NCBI GenBank assembly: GCA_015657535.1
Contig: JADHZB010001089.1
Location: forward strand, 62,001-126,000
From: Nephromyces sp. MM_2019
Taxonomy: Eukaryota > Apicomplexa > Aconoidasida > Nephromycida
DNA: 64,000 nt
Reading direction: 5' to 3'
The notes under the pieces are model-generated. The model ran no database searches. It saw nothing but the letters and a program-made list of their open reading frames with translations, and was not told the DNA's origin. Shown here piece after piece: positions 47,869 through 62,800 of this stretch (position 1 is its first letter; every line of letters begins with the position of its first letter). The position numbers and the translations under genes were made by a program.

Positions 47869-50800
47869 ATGGCGGACGATGAGCTCAAAAGGCTGATGCT
47901 GTCATTTTCACAGCTTCAGCATAAGGCCACAACAGTTCCTCGACTTTCAGAGAAAAACAGTGTAGAGATACTGTACACTCTTTTGGAAAAGAAAAAACTA
48001 CAGATTTTCGTCTCTCAGAATGGCAAGGACTTTCTCACTCCGGAGAAACTTGAGTTGGAAATCTTCGATGCCATTCATGATGCGGTATTACCACTTTTTG
48101 GTCCAGTAGGGGGTGCAGTCACGACTTATGCAGTTACAGTTTGGTTTCGTGTAACTTTCCCCACTTTGCAGCCATTTTCATTGAAATCATCAAAAATTGC
48201 TCAAATATTTTTTAAACAAAAGCTATTTAGGAAGTATACAGAATGGATGGAAAAAACAGTTTATGTTCCTGTAATAATTCCTTCGTATGTAATGTTTCGC
48301 TTCTTAGATATTTAATGGTAATTTTAAAAAGCTAAAGCGATAAAAAGTTCTTTGCAAAGCTCAATTTTCCTTGCAAACTTTTTGATGTCTTGTGGAGTAA
48401 CCGTGTGCTACAGGATGGAGATTTGCACATGCTGCTTCTCGGTAACATAAATGTGATGCTTGTAGAATGTGATTTCTTAGGAACACAAAAAAAATTGGCA
48501 TATCGACTTATTTCTAGCTCTCAAGCTAGGAAACTCTACAATCAACGCTACTTTCACCCACTTTTGCACGCTGAGACTCCTTGCTTCTTCTTGTGTATGC
48601 CAAGAACTTGGAAATACAATCTTTTTGAGAGAAATCCACTTGTAATTTATGAGCAAAGAAGCCACCTTGACTTCTTTTGGAGCTTTATCTTGCTGAGCAG
48701 AAGCTTTGTGACCCCTGTAATTAGCTGGCCAGTTAAGAACAATGCAAAGATCTTCTAGAGGAATCACATCCTTTTGAAATTTTTTTTCTTATTGCTATAG
48801 CTTTTTATTGAGAAAGCAGATGATAAAGTTTGTGGATGAGCGAGCCTGACGATACCTATTCCTTCTTATGGCTGCTTGCCAGTATTTGACTTTTTTTTAC
48901 GCTTGTATTGATACCTTCTACCGGCATTTATCGTGTTTAAATACGTATTAATGACTCGGTATATGGCAATCTGATATTTTTCAATTTTTTTATATTTGAA
49001 GAAGTGTATATATTTTGGATTTTTTATCAGGGAGGGCGTTTGAGCCTTTTGGATTTATCTGCACAGCTCGGCTTTTCGATAGAGGTCGTCGAATCCAAAG
49101 TCTTGGAACTAATCAAGGATCCTGGGAAGGGTAGCCATTTAATGTTGCTGCGTGGTGAACTAATTTCACAATCTTACCTTCGTTCCTTATGCTTGGAAAT
49201 AAACAGTTATCTACAGGTTCAGGCCGTTAGGCGTAAGACTGGGTTTTTTCTATGAAATCTATTACTCGTAATAATATTTGAATATACTTTTTTTTCAGAA
49301 TGAATTTGGTAATATTGGATATTGTATTTTAATATTGATGCCATCCATATTGAATAATAACTGGACGAAATTGCTCTATAGGGTATAAAGCTTATACTGT
49401 GTTTAAAATTAGAGGCACAGTTATTGTACGTTTCTTTGATGAATTTGCCATGCGATGCATTTCTTTTGCCCTGGAGGCAGAGTAATGGTGTAGTGATAGT
49501 TTTTTATGCTTGTAGACATGACCTATGATAGTATTTTCAATATTATTTCCTTTATAAACTTCAACGCCATTCCATCCAGTTGACATTTTGAAGGTAAATT
49601 CTCTGAATTAAAAAATTATTGTTAAATGCGTCACCGTAGGGAAAAAATTCTCTTATCGGCAATGAATTTGGCAGATACACCTCTTTGTAAAACGCGCTCA
49701 GATTTTCTATTTTTTTTACAGGAAAGTGGTAGGTTGAGCCTATCAGAATTGGGAGAAACCTACAATCTACCAGTTGATTTTTTGACGGATCAGATTCGAC
49801 TTCGCTTGAACTCTGTTATATATGGTAAATTATTTTTCATTGATATTTTGGGTGAATTGTTTTGTCGTGTCAAAATCATGTTTTTTATTGCCTACTTACT
49901 GCTAAGCTGTTTTAAATGATTTCTTGGGACAAGATATCCCACTGATAGTACTGTAAGGCTTGTATGATTTTCTTTGTTTTTGTATGAACTTATGCAAGAG
50001 CAGTTAATTCGCTCTGCTTAGACACACACTTTCACACACATGAGTTCACGTACACATTCACTTTCACACACGCATTCACATACGCACACTTTGATACACG
50101 CATTTGCATAAGCTCATACTTTCACACATTCAGATGCAGAGTTTCAACTTTGCTTTTGATGCTCTTCATCTTCATTTTCTGAGCCACCTGGTGCATTACT
50201 CAAAGATCTATCGGTACATGTTAAGTGCTATTAGTTGAAAAAAGGCTAGTAGATAGACAGCTTCTCTAGAAATTTCTTTCAATTAAAGAAAATTTCAGAG
50301 TTATTCATAAAATAACTTGATTTTTGCGGTATTTGCAGATATTTAGATATTTGAGATTCGTAATTGTGGGTGCTTTATTCTTCATGTGGTAGTGAGCTAT
50401 TAGTCGCAATTTTTTTGAATGCGATCCTGTGCGTTTGCTGGGATATTTTTTCTTGATTTGCGTTTAAATTGCTTATTTTTGCAAATTTGCTTCAAGTTTT
50501 GCTTACTTTGTTATTTCATAATCATTCTGACCAAATATTTGTATAATTAGATGTTTTTAAAAGATTAACTTAAAAAGTAAAAATAGTATTAGTTTTTAGG
50601 AGCTGCAAGTTTGGGAGCTAAAAAAGCCTTTTACAATAAGAGCAGATCATAGTGATGTACTTTTACCGTGCTGGCTTTGAAGATTTATTTAGAATTTCTG
50701 CAGAATGTATAACTTTACCTTTCCCAGTAGAAGAATTTGTAAAATGAGAAGAATCTAGAAGCAAATAGAATGAAGCATCAGCTTTAACACACTTCCAGAT

Positions 50801-53800
50801 CAAGCGTAATTTAAAGCTCTTTTGTCAAAACGTTAAAAATTCCTTGGATTTTTCATTGCATTGAATTAGCAAACTCTGCGATTTCTCCTCTTTTTTTTCA
50901 ATTGGAAAAATCGCTTATTTAATAGTTTAAAAAGAATATAATTACACTAAACCAAAGGCTTAAATTAGCTGAGAAACTGGCGATAAAACTCACTTAGTTG
51001 TTGCTTGAATATGTGTCTGAGCTGGAAATTTGTTTCAGGTTCTCTTTATCAGCAAACTCTGTACAATAAGAGTTATGAAAGTCGATTAACTGCTATAATT
51101 CGTGGAACTTTAACTGCATCTCTGCAACCAGTGCCTTTAATGAGGATATCAACCGATTTTAGGTGAGGATTTTTTCTGAGATTTATTATAGTATATAAGA
51201 TATAAATTTGTGTGCGAAATACTAGGAGAATCTGGCTAAAATTTCAATATCTGGATTTGTGGATATAAAAGTATAGTTTGAAGCTAAACATATCGAGCGT
51301 CTGTCGTTGTATATAGTAATTTTCTCTTCACTTTTTTTCTTACTCAATATGCTGTTATTAACTCTGTTGATAAAAATAGATATGTATATTTGAAGTAGGT
51401 GGATTTTCATAGAGAAGAAGTGATGCTGATTCTGTAGGTTTTTGCCTTGCTTTGCTTATGTTCTTGAATGCTTTTCAACATTAACAAGAGATAATTTGGA
51501 ATTTTGCAAATACATGGTATATTTTTGAACAAACACGCACACGCACACAGTGCTGAACTTGTGTGAGTGTAGGGAATCTAACGATGTAACTAAGAATTTC
51601 TACGTGTATAATTCATTACAAAAGAAGTATTTTCTTAATGGCATTTGAAAATCCTCACTGCAATTGATTTATTATTGATACTGAGAGAGGCATTAATTGA
51701 TTTAATTGGTTTATCAACTCACAATAACTTTGCTCCTACGATGGATATAATGCTGTTTAAGGCGGCTGATTTTTCTGCGTCTTTTGTACCTCTGTTCATC
51801 AAGGTTGGACGAGAATTGGATATTGAAAGCCTTACATGGAGTTTTGGCTGGAGACTGCACACTGCAGGGACAAATAGAAAACAAGGAATTTTACCCTAAA
51901 TGCTACCTTGAAAGCCAGTTTCAAATGGTTGTGTGTTGTAGTTCTAATTTGTTTGTCTTTATGGCGGAATTAGCTAGTCTCTCTCTGTGTTAGCCTCTTG
52001 CTCGGGTAGAATTAGCTAGTCTCTCTCTGTTAACCTCTGTGTATGCCAATGTTTTGAGACGCTGCAAATTGCCTAGAAATGTTTTTTTCAAAGTTCCTGA
52101 TGCTTAACTGAATATAAGTTTAAAAAAAATTGATGTGAAATATTTTTTCTGCTCTAGTGTTTTCTTCAATTTTATATAGCTTGAGGGAGTACAGTCTGTG
52201 TGTAGGTGTGTGGAAAGAAAACTGGGAGTAGAAATATTATATTTTGATGTTTATAATAATCTTCATGCTAAAAAAGATCTCAATAAAGATAGAAGATGTA
52301 TAGAGAAAATTTTGATATCGCATTTGAGGTTTGCCTATTTAATCTACTACCTTGAAATTTGATTAGGCTGCTTATTGATATTAAGTAGGAGGGAGATTGC
52401 AGCGTATGCAACCTTGTGTGTCAAAAATACTACGTTCTTCTCTGAAATGTCAAATGTTTTCTTGGAATGAGTAGTCTTGTGTGTTTCTCCTACTTTATTT
52501 GCTTATATTATAGTTGGTATTAGGTTGTTCTTTAGAAGGCTTTTCTATACTATTAATTAGACAAGGGCTTTTATACGTACTAAGGCGTTGCAAATATTTT
52601 ATGTGTGTGTGTGTGTGTTATTCCAAATTTGCACTCCTAAAGCTCCATCACCTCTATTTTTTCAAAACACGTTAAAATCTTTCTTTTAAATGGAAATGAT
52701 TTAAGGTTGAAATAGATTGGCTTTATGTGTAGAATTAATGGCTTTATCTACTGGCTTTATCCATAGCATTAGTCGAAGTTTTCTCGCTTTGATATTTAAA
52801 GTTGTTTTCATGAGTATTTAACGCGTCTAAGCTTCATTATGGGCTACACACACGGGTACACACACTAGCACAAACCTTGTACTACCTCTCTGGCAGGAAA
52901 TAACGCAAAAAGTTCCTTTTATCATCTATTTCTTCAAATCTATACATATCTCACCAGTTTAAAAGAATTTTTGATGTTTTTAATGTGTTTAACCTTGTAG
53001 CACTTTGAAGGTTTTTACTTCTTCCTTCATCTTCATAGCAAAATGAGTTTAAACTATAAAATTTTAAGAGGCAAGAAAATGTATGCAATGAATATTTTGT
53101 ATCTTTTCTTTTTCTTCTCTAAAGGCAGAGGCATTTTTCAAATCGAATAATTTCGTGGCGAAGGCATGGCTCTCTAGAATTGGCATTAAGCATCCTGTTG
53201 AGTTTATGAAGAAAAAGCTTATCACTGGAACGTTAATTCAAGATTTGTTTGTTGGAGACAGTATATTTTCTATTATTAAAGAGCAAATTACGGTGTGTCA
53301 GTTTGATAGTATCTGGAAGCCGGTGGCAACTAATTTGTTTTAAGTCTATTCATAATATTAGGGGATGCAGTGTAGTTTAGTAAATCTAGATATGTGTGTT
53401 TAAAAGCTAACTATTTTGATATGAGTATGTATGTATGTGTGTGTGTTTTTCTTTGTTTTTGTAGATTGTGGATATCTTCACTTCATTGCTCATTTGTTTT
53501 TTTAGTTTCTAGCAAGGCGGCCTTTTGATGTGTGTGAGTTTTTAGTTTGTCAATTTGGCTTCAACTTGTGAGCAAAGATTGCTCTTCAAGTTGTGTGTTT
53601 GTATGGCTGGCATTTATTCAAATTATTTGAAACATGAGCCTAAAATATTTGGTTAACGATATTAATTGATTTATTTCCTGATAATCTTAATTTTTAAGTC
53701 TTTGGGCATTTCAGCGTGTGTTTGTGTTTATATGAATATTTTGTTTGGAGTTTGATATGCCAAATTGATACCTTCTCTGTGTATGTGTTTAGATGTGCAT

Positions 53801-56800
53801 TTTGGTATACCAAGTTGATACCTTCCTATGTGTGTGTTTATACTTAAACTGCCTTAGTAGCAGGCTTTTTTGGAATGACTAGCATACAGCTCTTTCCTTT
53901 ACATTTGTGTGCGAACAGAGATTAAAACCTTCTGTTCTCATTGATTTAGCTTTCAACCATTTATTGATGAAATTTGAAATATTTTTGTTTATGATTTGCT
54001 CAAAAGGCTGCTTTCTTCTTTTCATTGATATTTCGTTTGTTTTTGATATTTTTTGGGCAATTTTAGTATTTTCTATGTTATTCGACTTCCTTTAAGTAGT
54101 TGTGTGTTTGCGCTTGATCATTTCGTGGAATTTTGATGTAGTTTGTTAAATGCTAATTTCATTTCTTTTGATTCTATCTTCAGTGTTTTTGTGGTTGATG
54201 ACAAATTTGAAGTAATTTTTAGAATCAGAACAGGGAAATACTTTTAGCTCAAAATTTTTTGCGTGTGTGTGCGTGGTTCCATGATGAAGTATTTCCTAGA
54301 CTGAATAATTCTACTGGTAATATCTAAAAGATCATCGCGAAAGTGGCACTCCCTGAAGCTGTGATCTTCCAATTACTTGTATCAAGCTTTTTTCTTTTTT
54401 ATGGCACTACTTGCAGTATGCTGATAAATCAAAGTCTTGGGTTGATTTGGGACCATTTCTGCCTAGTGTGTTATCCGGAGAAAAAGCAAAAGTAAGCGGA
54501 TTTCTAGCGTTGGTATTTTAAGAAATGCCGATAGGCTATCCATAAAATGCCAAACTGAATACAGAAAGACACTCCAACACCCACTTTTAGATAACTCTGC
54601 TCACACACATGGATGCTAGGATGAAACTTTAGCTACTTGAACTGCCTCAAGTTACCATCGCATGGATGTATTTTCACGTCCTGTGTGTGTGTGTGTGTGC
54701 CACCGCAAGAATTTCCTCTTTAAAATAGCAAAAATAAGCTGTTTTTTCAGCTTCTTCTTTCCTTGCTTTTGATCTTCAGGAATTTTTGCTTTACATTTTA
54801 CCAGCTATAGATCATGAAGATGCGAAAAATTACAGGATTATGGAAGAAGTCATTTATGTTTCGGGATATTTCATTTCGAGATTAAAGGAATTGTGTGTGG
54901 CTCGCATACGCAGTTTGAGCGAAATACCAGAGGTAATCAGTTGAAATTCTCGCAGATTTTTTCTCTAACCAGTGCAAGCTATACCATACAATATGCGTGT
55001 GATTTGCTGTGTGTGAGCTGCTTTTTGATTGCTTTTTGCAATATAAAACTTGTTGTTCCATGTATATTAATAGGTTTGAACTTTATATATTTAATATATA
55101 ATATTTCAGGTTTTTAATTTGATTATTCTTAACTTTATTTAAAGTAAATATTTCACCAGCTTTATTGGATATTTTAAATCTTTTTCTCTAGGTAAATGAG
55201 CCAGTAATTGAAGGCTGAAATGATGAAATTCAAGTGTGTGTGTGGCTAGTGTATTTAAGTGTGCTGCATGTCGTTTTGTTTTTCGTACGAGTTTTCTGTT
55301 TCAACAGGATATGACTCAATATGTGTATATGCGATATTTTGAGTACTCTAGGTATGCGTTAGCTCCACCTTTAGTTAGTAAATACAGAGTTACCTGCTGT
55401 TACACACTTGTTTTTTCGGTCTTTTTATCGTCTAAAGTTGCTACTTTTTGTGAATTAGCGACTGTGAAGTTGTGTGTGTTTTGAATATAGTAAGAATTAT
55501 TTGTATGCCTTTTTTCATATCTTTTTAAAATGCTTTTTTGCGTATATAAAGTTGAGTTCACTACAGGATGGCGATAAAAACAGTGAAAACGGCATAAGTT
55601 GTTGATATCTCTGTTTTGTGCTTGCTATTGCATTGTTTTTTAACTTTTTAATTGCCTTTGGATATTTTTGCAAGACGTTTTTCTCTTTTAATGACTGGCA
55701 CTTGCAGTTGATTTTACAGATCAAATATCGCAAAATTTTTCCCTTGAAAAGCATACACTATAAAAAGAGATGGTGCACTGTCTTCAACTAGTTTTAGACT
55801 TTCTGGATAATCCTTCTTTTGATGATTTTTCAAAAATTAGCTCTATTAGTAGAGTAAAACTCTCTCATGGTGAATTAGACACGCTATAGATATCTTCACG
55901 CAGCTTTTTAGGTTTAATCGCTCAAAGGGGGTTTATTAGCGTAATTTTATATTGATTAACTGTAAACGTAGGCCAGTGCAAGTACTAGCAACAGAGAAGG
56001 CCATGACGATTCTGGGGTGCCACAGCATTTAATGCCTTCAGGTAAGCGTAATTATATGCTTTATTCTATTATATTTACGGGAAAATGGTAGGTTTAAATA
56101 GTATAAAGCACACAAATTATTTGAGTAGTGAAAAAAAAGATTTTAAGCCTATTCTTTGAAGGGGAATAGTTTTCGTTATGTGTGTGCGGTTTTTTCGTAT
56201 CAAACTGTTAAGGTTCGAAGTCAAAGTGAAGTATGTGCTTTTTGTTTGTAAAATTTTTGTTTTTTTACAAAATCCTGCATTTTCATTTTAGCTTTTCACT
56301 TAATACTAATCTCTTATCTTACACCTGAAAATTCGTAGTTTTCCAGTTCTCTAAAGATGTTATGTTTACTAACTTCTTCTTGCTATATCCTTTCTTCTCT
56401 CTCTCTCTCTCTTGTATCTATTCCCTACTATAAGCTTACAGATGCATACCAATGCCAAAATTTATATAGAAATATGGTTTTTTGCTTAGCCTCATTGAGG
56501 CTTGATTTCTGCTTGCTTTATCCGATTGGCATGCTTTCTTGATGTATGTAATTTTCATCTTTCTCATATTTTAATGCTATGTGTCAGTAGAGTCTAGCAT
56601 TGCCAAGTTGCACTCACTAATGTAGCATTTTGATTTAGTTTCTTCTAGTTTAAAGTATTCAAATGAGTAATTCGGTTAAAAAGTTTTTTTTTGCTTTTTC
56701 TTTGTGGAAGGTGATGCCTCTGAAAGATTTAAAGAATCTGCTTTAGCAGAAATCGCTCAAGAGGAATTTGGTGATATTTGGGAAGACTTTCCATGTGGTG

Positions 56801-59800
56801 CGAAGGAAGAACTTTTGGCGGATATGCGCGTATTGCTAGCCAAGGTAATATCAAAGAGCTTCCACACACACTATTAGTCAAAGTAATATCAAAGAGCTCC
56901 TGCACACACTATTAGTCAAGGTGATTTAAAAATTTCCAATATCAAATGGTTTCGTCAATGAGGCTTTTGGATTTCGTTCATATGAAGATGATTTTGAGAA
57001 TTTTTGACGCTTTTATGTCGGGATCTATAGGAGTGTAGAAAGGCTGATTATTGTAGAAGATATCAGTCTAGCAGCTACAGGTATATTCCCTTCCGTCCTT
57101 ATGGACTGAGTTAGTATATAGGAGTGCTAGTGTGTTCCAATCTCCGCAAAAATCTGCTGCTTTCCTAGCAACAGATTTAATCAGCTGAGCCGCTAGATTT
57201 TGTTTTTTTTTCTTTAGATTTATAGCCTTGATGCCAGAGCTAGCATAAGTTTGCGTTAGGTGAATTATGTTTTATATTCTCCTCTTTCGCTGCTGTTTTT
57301 CTTGTTCTAATTAAGCATGTATAGTGTATTATTATACATGTAAGTAATTGGTCTAGAAATTTGCGAAAAAAAGGAGTAATTTTGAAAAAGGATATGATTT
57401 TAAAAAAGAAGAGAATCACGAAAAAGCACTCGCAAACTTTGATAAGATTGATATATATTAACAGAATATAGCGTTACAGGCCATCTTTTGAGAAAATCTC
57501 TTCTAAAGCTGTAATTTACCTTTTTTCCAAGTATTTGACGGCATACAGGAGTTGATAGCTATCAAAATTCTACGGCTCCACCGTTAGAAATCTGCCTTTT
57601 AATTCGAAAAATGTTTTTTTTTTCATTCCCACAAATATTTTATCCACATAATTGCATTGAATTCTCTGTGAATTCTGCCATTTTCTTAGAGGTGAAGCTG
57701 ACCTTTTCAAGGGTGTAGATATTGCATTAAATTCAATTTTTTTCAAAATGCTATTTGCTATAAGGTTATTATTATGTTGGGAAATCTTTAATGCAAAATA
57801 TTTCTTTAAAATAAGAAAAAGTGTAGAAAAATTTCTATTTTTGTGTATATCATTAGGATTTATTATGAAATGTTTCTGCTTTTAAGACTACTTGGTGAAA
57901 TTTTCTTTGAAATACCATCAAGAATTTTTTTTTTGGGGGGTATATATGTATAATTCTTTCATTTATCGATACAAAAACCACTTTTTTTTTATGTTTTGTG
58001 TTAATAGGAGGGTGACCTATAAGAATTCATGATTATAGAGTATAGAAAAAGTACTCGATGCACTTCAAATACCTAATATTATTGAAGAAAAGTTTTTTGA
58101 TTCAAGCTCTCAAAATTTTGCTACTGCTTGTGGTATCCCGATTTGATTAATTGCGAGGAAGTCTTCGCAAAGAATGAGCTTCTTCCAGAGTTTCCCCGTC
58201 CCCCAACGTATGCACCTACTAAACAGAATGCAGAAACACACACACAATTCTGCCATAAATATACCTATACGCACCATTTTATCAAAGCTAAAACTGCACA
58301 CACAGTCTTACCATAACAAAACCCACATACACAGTCATACCGCAACACAACCCACACGCACATTCCTACCGCAAAAAAACCCGCACTCGCACACACATTT
58401 TAAGAATGTATTCTCATTTTAACAGGCTTCAATTTTGAAGTATATTCACACTGCACGAAGCTAATTTCTAAAAACTGCATCTACTTTTTGGGGCTACATA
58501 ACATCTGCCTTGTAGATATTCCAAGATCAGAGCTCGCGATATGCAGATAGCAATGTCACGCAGCTCAATGAAAAATACCAACAGTGGTGTGAAGAAGCTC
58601 AGACTAAATTTGAGAGGTTACACCTACAATTAAAAGCTCTAGAGGCAAGTTTGATTACCTACAAGGCTTTGATTTTATGATGAAAATCTTAGGGTGCTTT
58701 TTCTAGTATGCATTGTATAATGCTTATGGATTTGCTCGATCTTTATTAAGTGTGTGCTATTTATCATCTCACCCTTTTGAATTTTGTTGGAGATTCTCCT
58801 TCAAAAACTTTATTTTGAGGGTACATCCGGAAACTTTTGCCAAAGAAGCTGATGTTTGCCTCTTCAGGTAGAGAATATATGTGTGTGTATGTGCCGTTGA
58901 AGATGAATAGGGAAGATTTAACGACTTTGTGCAATTCTTGATTTACATTAGCTAATCAAGTATTCCATTTTGGAATATATCATGACTTTTATCTAGAAAA
59001 ATTGATTTTAAGAGGATTTGAACAAGTTTAGTAAAATTTTTAAAATGACCATAAAAATATTAAAGAGGTTTGATGTCATCTTTTGTAAGTAATGAAATTA
59101 TTTCCAAAAGCTTGTGGTATTTACGGATTCTTAATTGCTAACTGGTTGTTTGTAAAAACAATGAAAATTAGGCGAAAATTTCGCTCTAAACTTCAATTAT
59201 ACACCAAAGCAGAAAAAGAAAGAGAAATTTTATTAATGCAGATATTACTGTAGAAGCGTATTTGGGAGGATATGTCTGCGAGATTAGATTTGCTTCAAAG
59301 ATTACCCTTCATAAAAAAATCAAAAGTTGTGAGGATTGTAAGCTGCAAGGCACAATATATATATATACATTTTATGCTTGATTCGCACACACTAGTCTAA
59401 GTAGGTGTAATAGAGCCAGCCTTATAATTGCGTAAGGAATATTTGATTATCATGAATTACGCAAGAGAAGAAGAGTTTTTGCTGCTTCAAAGACTGCTCT
59501 AGATTTGGATAATATCTATGATCAGACTGAAACTAGTTTATTTCCGTTTGGGAGATATTTTTTGCTTTAAAATTTGGAGTTTTGTTTTCGATTGATTTGC
59601 TCTTATTTTTGTCGGAGATTTGATGTGCTTTTTTTCGACTATTTCCTCGCCTATGCAAGTTATTAAAGAATGCATTCCGCACACGTATTCCAGGTATTGG
59701 AATTTATCGATGATATTTCTGATAGCAAGGCAATCTTGGAGGCTCCATGTCAGCATTTCTATAAAACTTCCGTTATGGAACTTGTGTGGTTACTGCTTAA

Positions 59801-62800
59801 GCTGAATTTCTACAATATTTCAGGTCTAGCGGATTTTTATGATTTGAAGATTTCTGTTTATTATAGAAAACAAAGTTATTTAGAATTGCACGTAAGAAGA
59901 AGCTGTGTGTGCAATTTCTTCTTAATGGTGGGATTTTCTGTGATTCTTTCCACTTAATTTATTCGGTGAATGCACAGCATAACAGCAATTTGTGTAGATA
60001 ATAGTAGTATGGTGAGTGTGCTGGATTTTCATTTTTATTTTGGTTATTTGTTTTCGTTGAAAAGTTGTTTTATGTTTCTTATGGTTAGGTTTATGTGTTT
60101 CATTTCGCAGTTGCAAATTTGCATTTATATTTATCGATGGTGGTGGTGTATAAACTGAAACAGGACTAATCAAAAAGTCGAATTGTGTGCTATTATCGGA
60201 TATATCAGTATAATTTAAATTAAATGTCGGAATAGTATTTACTATCCCAAAAATAGTGATAATTTGAATATAGTTGATAGACGATTTGCTTTTTTTTTAA
60301 CTATTAAAAAATCTTTATTGCATAAATCTGCATCTTCATCATTATTTAGGGAAAACATTTAATTTCCATTATAGGTATCGCATTAGAGGTAAATTCGCAG
60401 AATCTTGAACATGCAATGCAATCAATTCGCGAAAAAGGTAAGAAGAGGTAGGGAAACAGCGAGTTTCTAATGATGTTTGCAAGTACCGTCCTTATTTTTG
60501 CGTATACTTTTTTAAGGACTACAAAACTGATGAACAAAGTGCTGTTCTGTAAAGGCAGCACATTCTTCTGTTTTGATTTTAAATGTGATTCATTACCTGC
60601 AGATCTCATGATGATGCGACTTAAATTTGCTATTTCTTCTCGTAAAATTTTTGTTGAAAGTTTGATTTTTATTTTTATAGTAAAGTTATGAAGGCCTGTG
60701 TTCATTCAATACTAAGAGTATCAATTGAAGGCTTAAAAATTCGCTTTTTCCTTGCAAAAGAAGCTTTCTCTTAAATGATATGAATATATTTGAATCTGCA
60801 AAAAACTGTGAAGTTAGTTTATTTGCAATTTTTTTAGCTTTTTAGAGAATGCTTGCATGCTGGATGATTCTTAAATGGGAACATGATATCGATGGATGCC
60901 TTACTCAAGCAAAACTAGTGGTCTCACATAGTTTCTTTGATCTAAATATATGAAAAATACTTTTGACAAAGGACCTTAATCCGAATCACTAGTTAATCGA
61001 AGCAGCAATGCTAAATATATATCTGGTTTCCCTCTGGCAAGGCAGCTATTTAAGCATCAACTTCAGCTATTTAGCATCATCTTGAGGGGACTTGTTTCCA
61101 AACTACCTTAAAGACTACTTCCTTCCCTTTATCTCTGGGGTGAATGAGCCTAAATGTACTGCATAGTTACATGCTGCGTTTTCGCGGTTTTGTACTGTGC
61201 AGAAGCTTAGAATGAATCCCAGATTTTTTTTCGATATATAATTTAGTAGGCTCGTGTGTGTGCCCTGTGTTACACTCGTGATTATATGAGATTATTTAAA
61301 GGCATTGATTAGAAGCTTTTAGAGCTTCAACTAGTAAGGATAATCGGAAGTAAAAGCTGCTTTTTCCCGCTTTTTCGCGGTTTTCTTCAGTTTCCACACG
61401 GAAAAATAGCTTTTTCCCTCTTTATCCTCTTTGGTTGAACTTTAGGATTTTTTTAGAACGTTTGCCTTTGCAGGGCTGAAACGGCATGGTAGTTATGCCG
61501 AGCATGCAAAAAGCAATTCAATTATTCCAATTTTCAATATTTCAAATTATAGAAAATATATTTTTAATAAGTTGAGTTTTTTATTTTCCAGTTAAATTGG
61601 AGGAAATTTGTAGTTTATTACAAAAGAAAAATTAGTTTTACAAAAATTATTTTTACTCAAAAATTTGAACAAAATTATTTTGACGCTATAAGAAAAAGAA
61701 ATGCATGAATATTTGTTGGCTGTGCATAATCCCCACCAGAAAAATACCATGAAGAGAGAGAGCTTATACCGTTTCAAAATCTTAGCTAGTCGTTTGAATT
61801 TTTTGAATGTTAAAAATTTGATTAAAAACCGGGTGTTTATGAAGATTCATAGCAGAGCCTATACTTTGCTATATTTTTTTCTTCTCTTGTTCTTTTCTAG
61901 ATACTGCATCGCTTACTCTATATTCTTTTGGAAAAAAATGTGTTTTAGACTTCACTTTATGCCGGTGAAAGACGATATTTTTTCAGAGTTTCATCATCTT
62001 CAAACAGTCACCAATAGCTTTTACTACTCAATTGATGGCACTAGCATAAAATACTTTTTGTCTTGAATTGTCTATAATATTCAAAGTACAGATATTATTA
62101 TTTTGAAACTGTGTGTAGAATAATAGTCTGTATCACTAGTATTAACAGCTATTAGTCTGTGACTAATAGGCAAGTTTTACGCATCATTATTAAATGCATC
62201 GTCTCGGATGTATATGGAAGGCTTTTGTGGCCATTTTTGTGCTTTTTTTGTTTGAATTCTTGCGAGTTTATACAAACAGACTACTGTAATGCTGTGCCCA
62301 ATAGATACAAGTTGAAACCGTAAAAATTCAGCTTATTATTCAGTTTTCGTCTTGAATGAAAAAAAACTGTTAAAACTAAATAGTTTTCTTCTAAAATAGT
62401 GCAGAGCAATAAGAATCTAGTCAAAAGGGTGTGTAAATCCTTAATACCAGCTTGCGAGTGTATGATGGTGTATTTTAAAAACTTCTGCCTCTGCTATCCT
62501 CCTTTTGCTTACTGAATTAGGTGGATCTACCGGAATTTATACTGAAATCATGGCTCTTTTAGATGCTAAAAAGGCTAAGCCTATTGTAGAGAGTATCTTA
62601 GCAGCTTATGGCGAGGCCAGCGTTATGGTAAATCTTTGTAATTCCGAGATTTCTGCTAACTCTTTACTGCTTTTTAGCATTGGGATTTAGTTGAAAAGTT
62701 TCAAGTACCATAGCGAAGTCTTCATTTTTCATTAAAATATGAATATATTAATATAGAAAAAGCTTGTTTTATTCTGTTTTTGAGGCTTTCAATGTGTAAA

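Noticed and set aside
58128..58422. Plus-strand ORFs rich in Thr and His
   Set aside because: Translation of the CA-rich minisatellite inside a UFL1 intron; the true exon ends at 58132.
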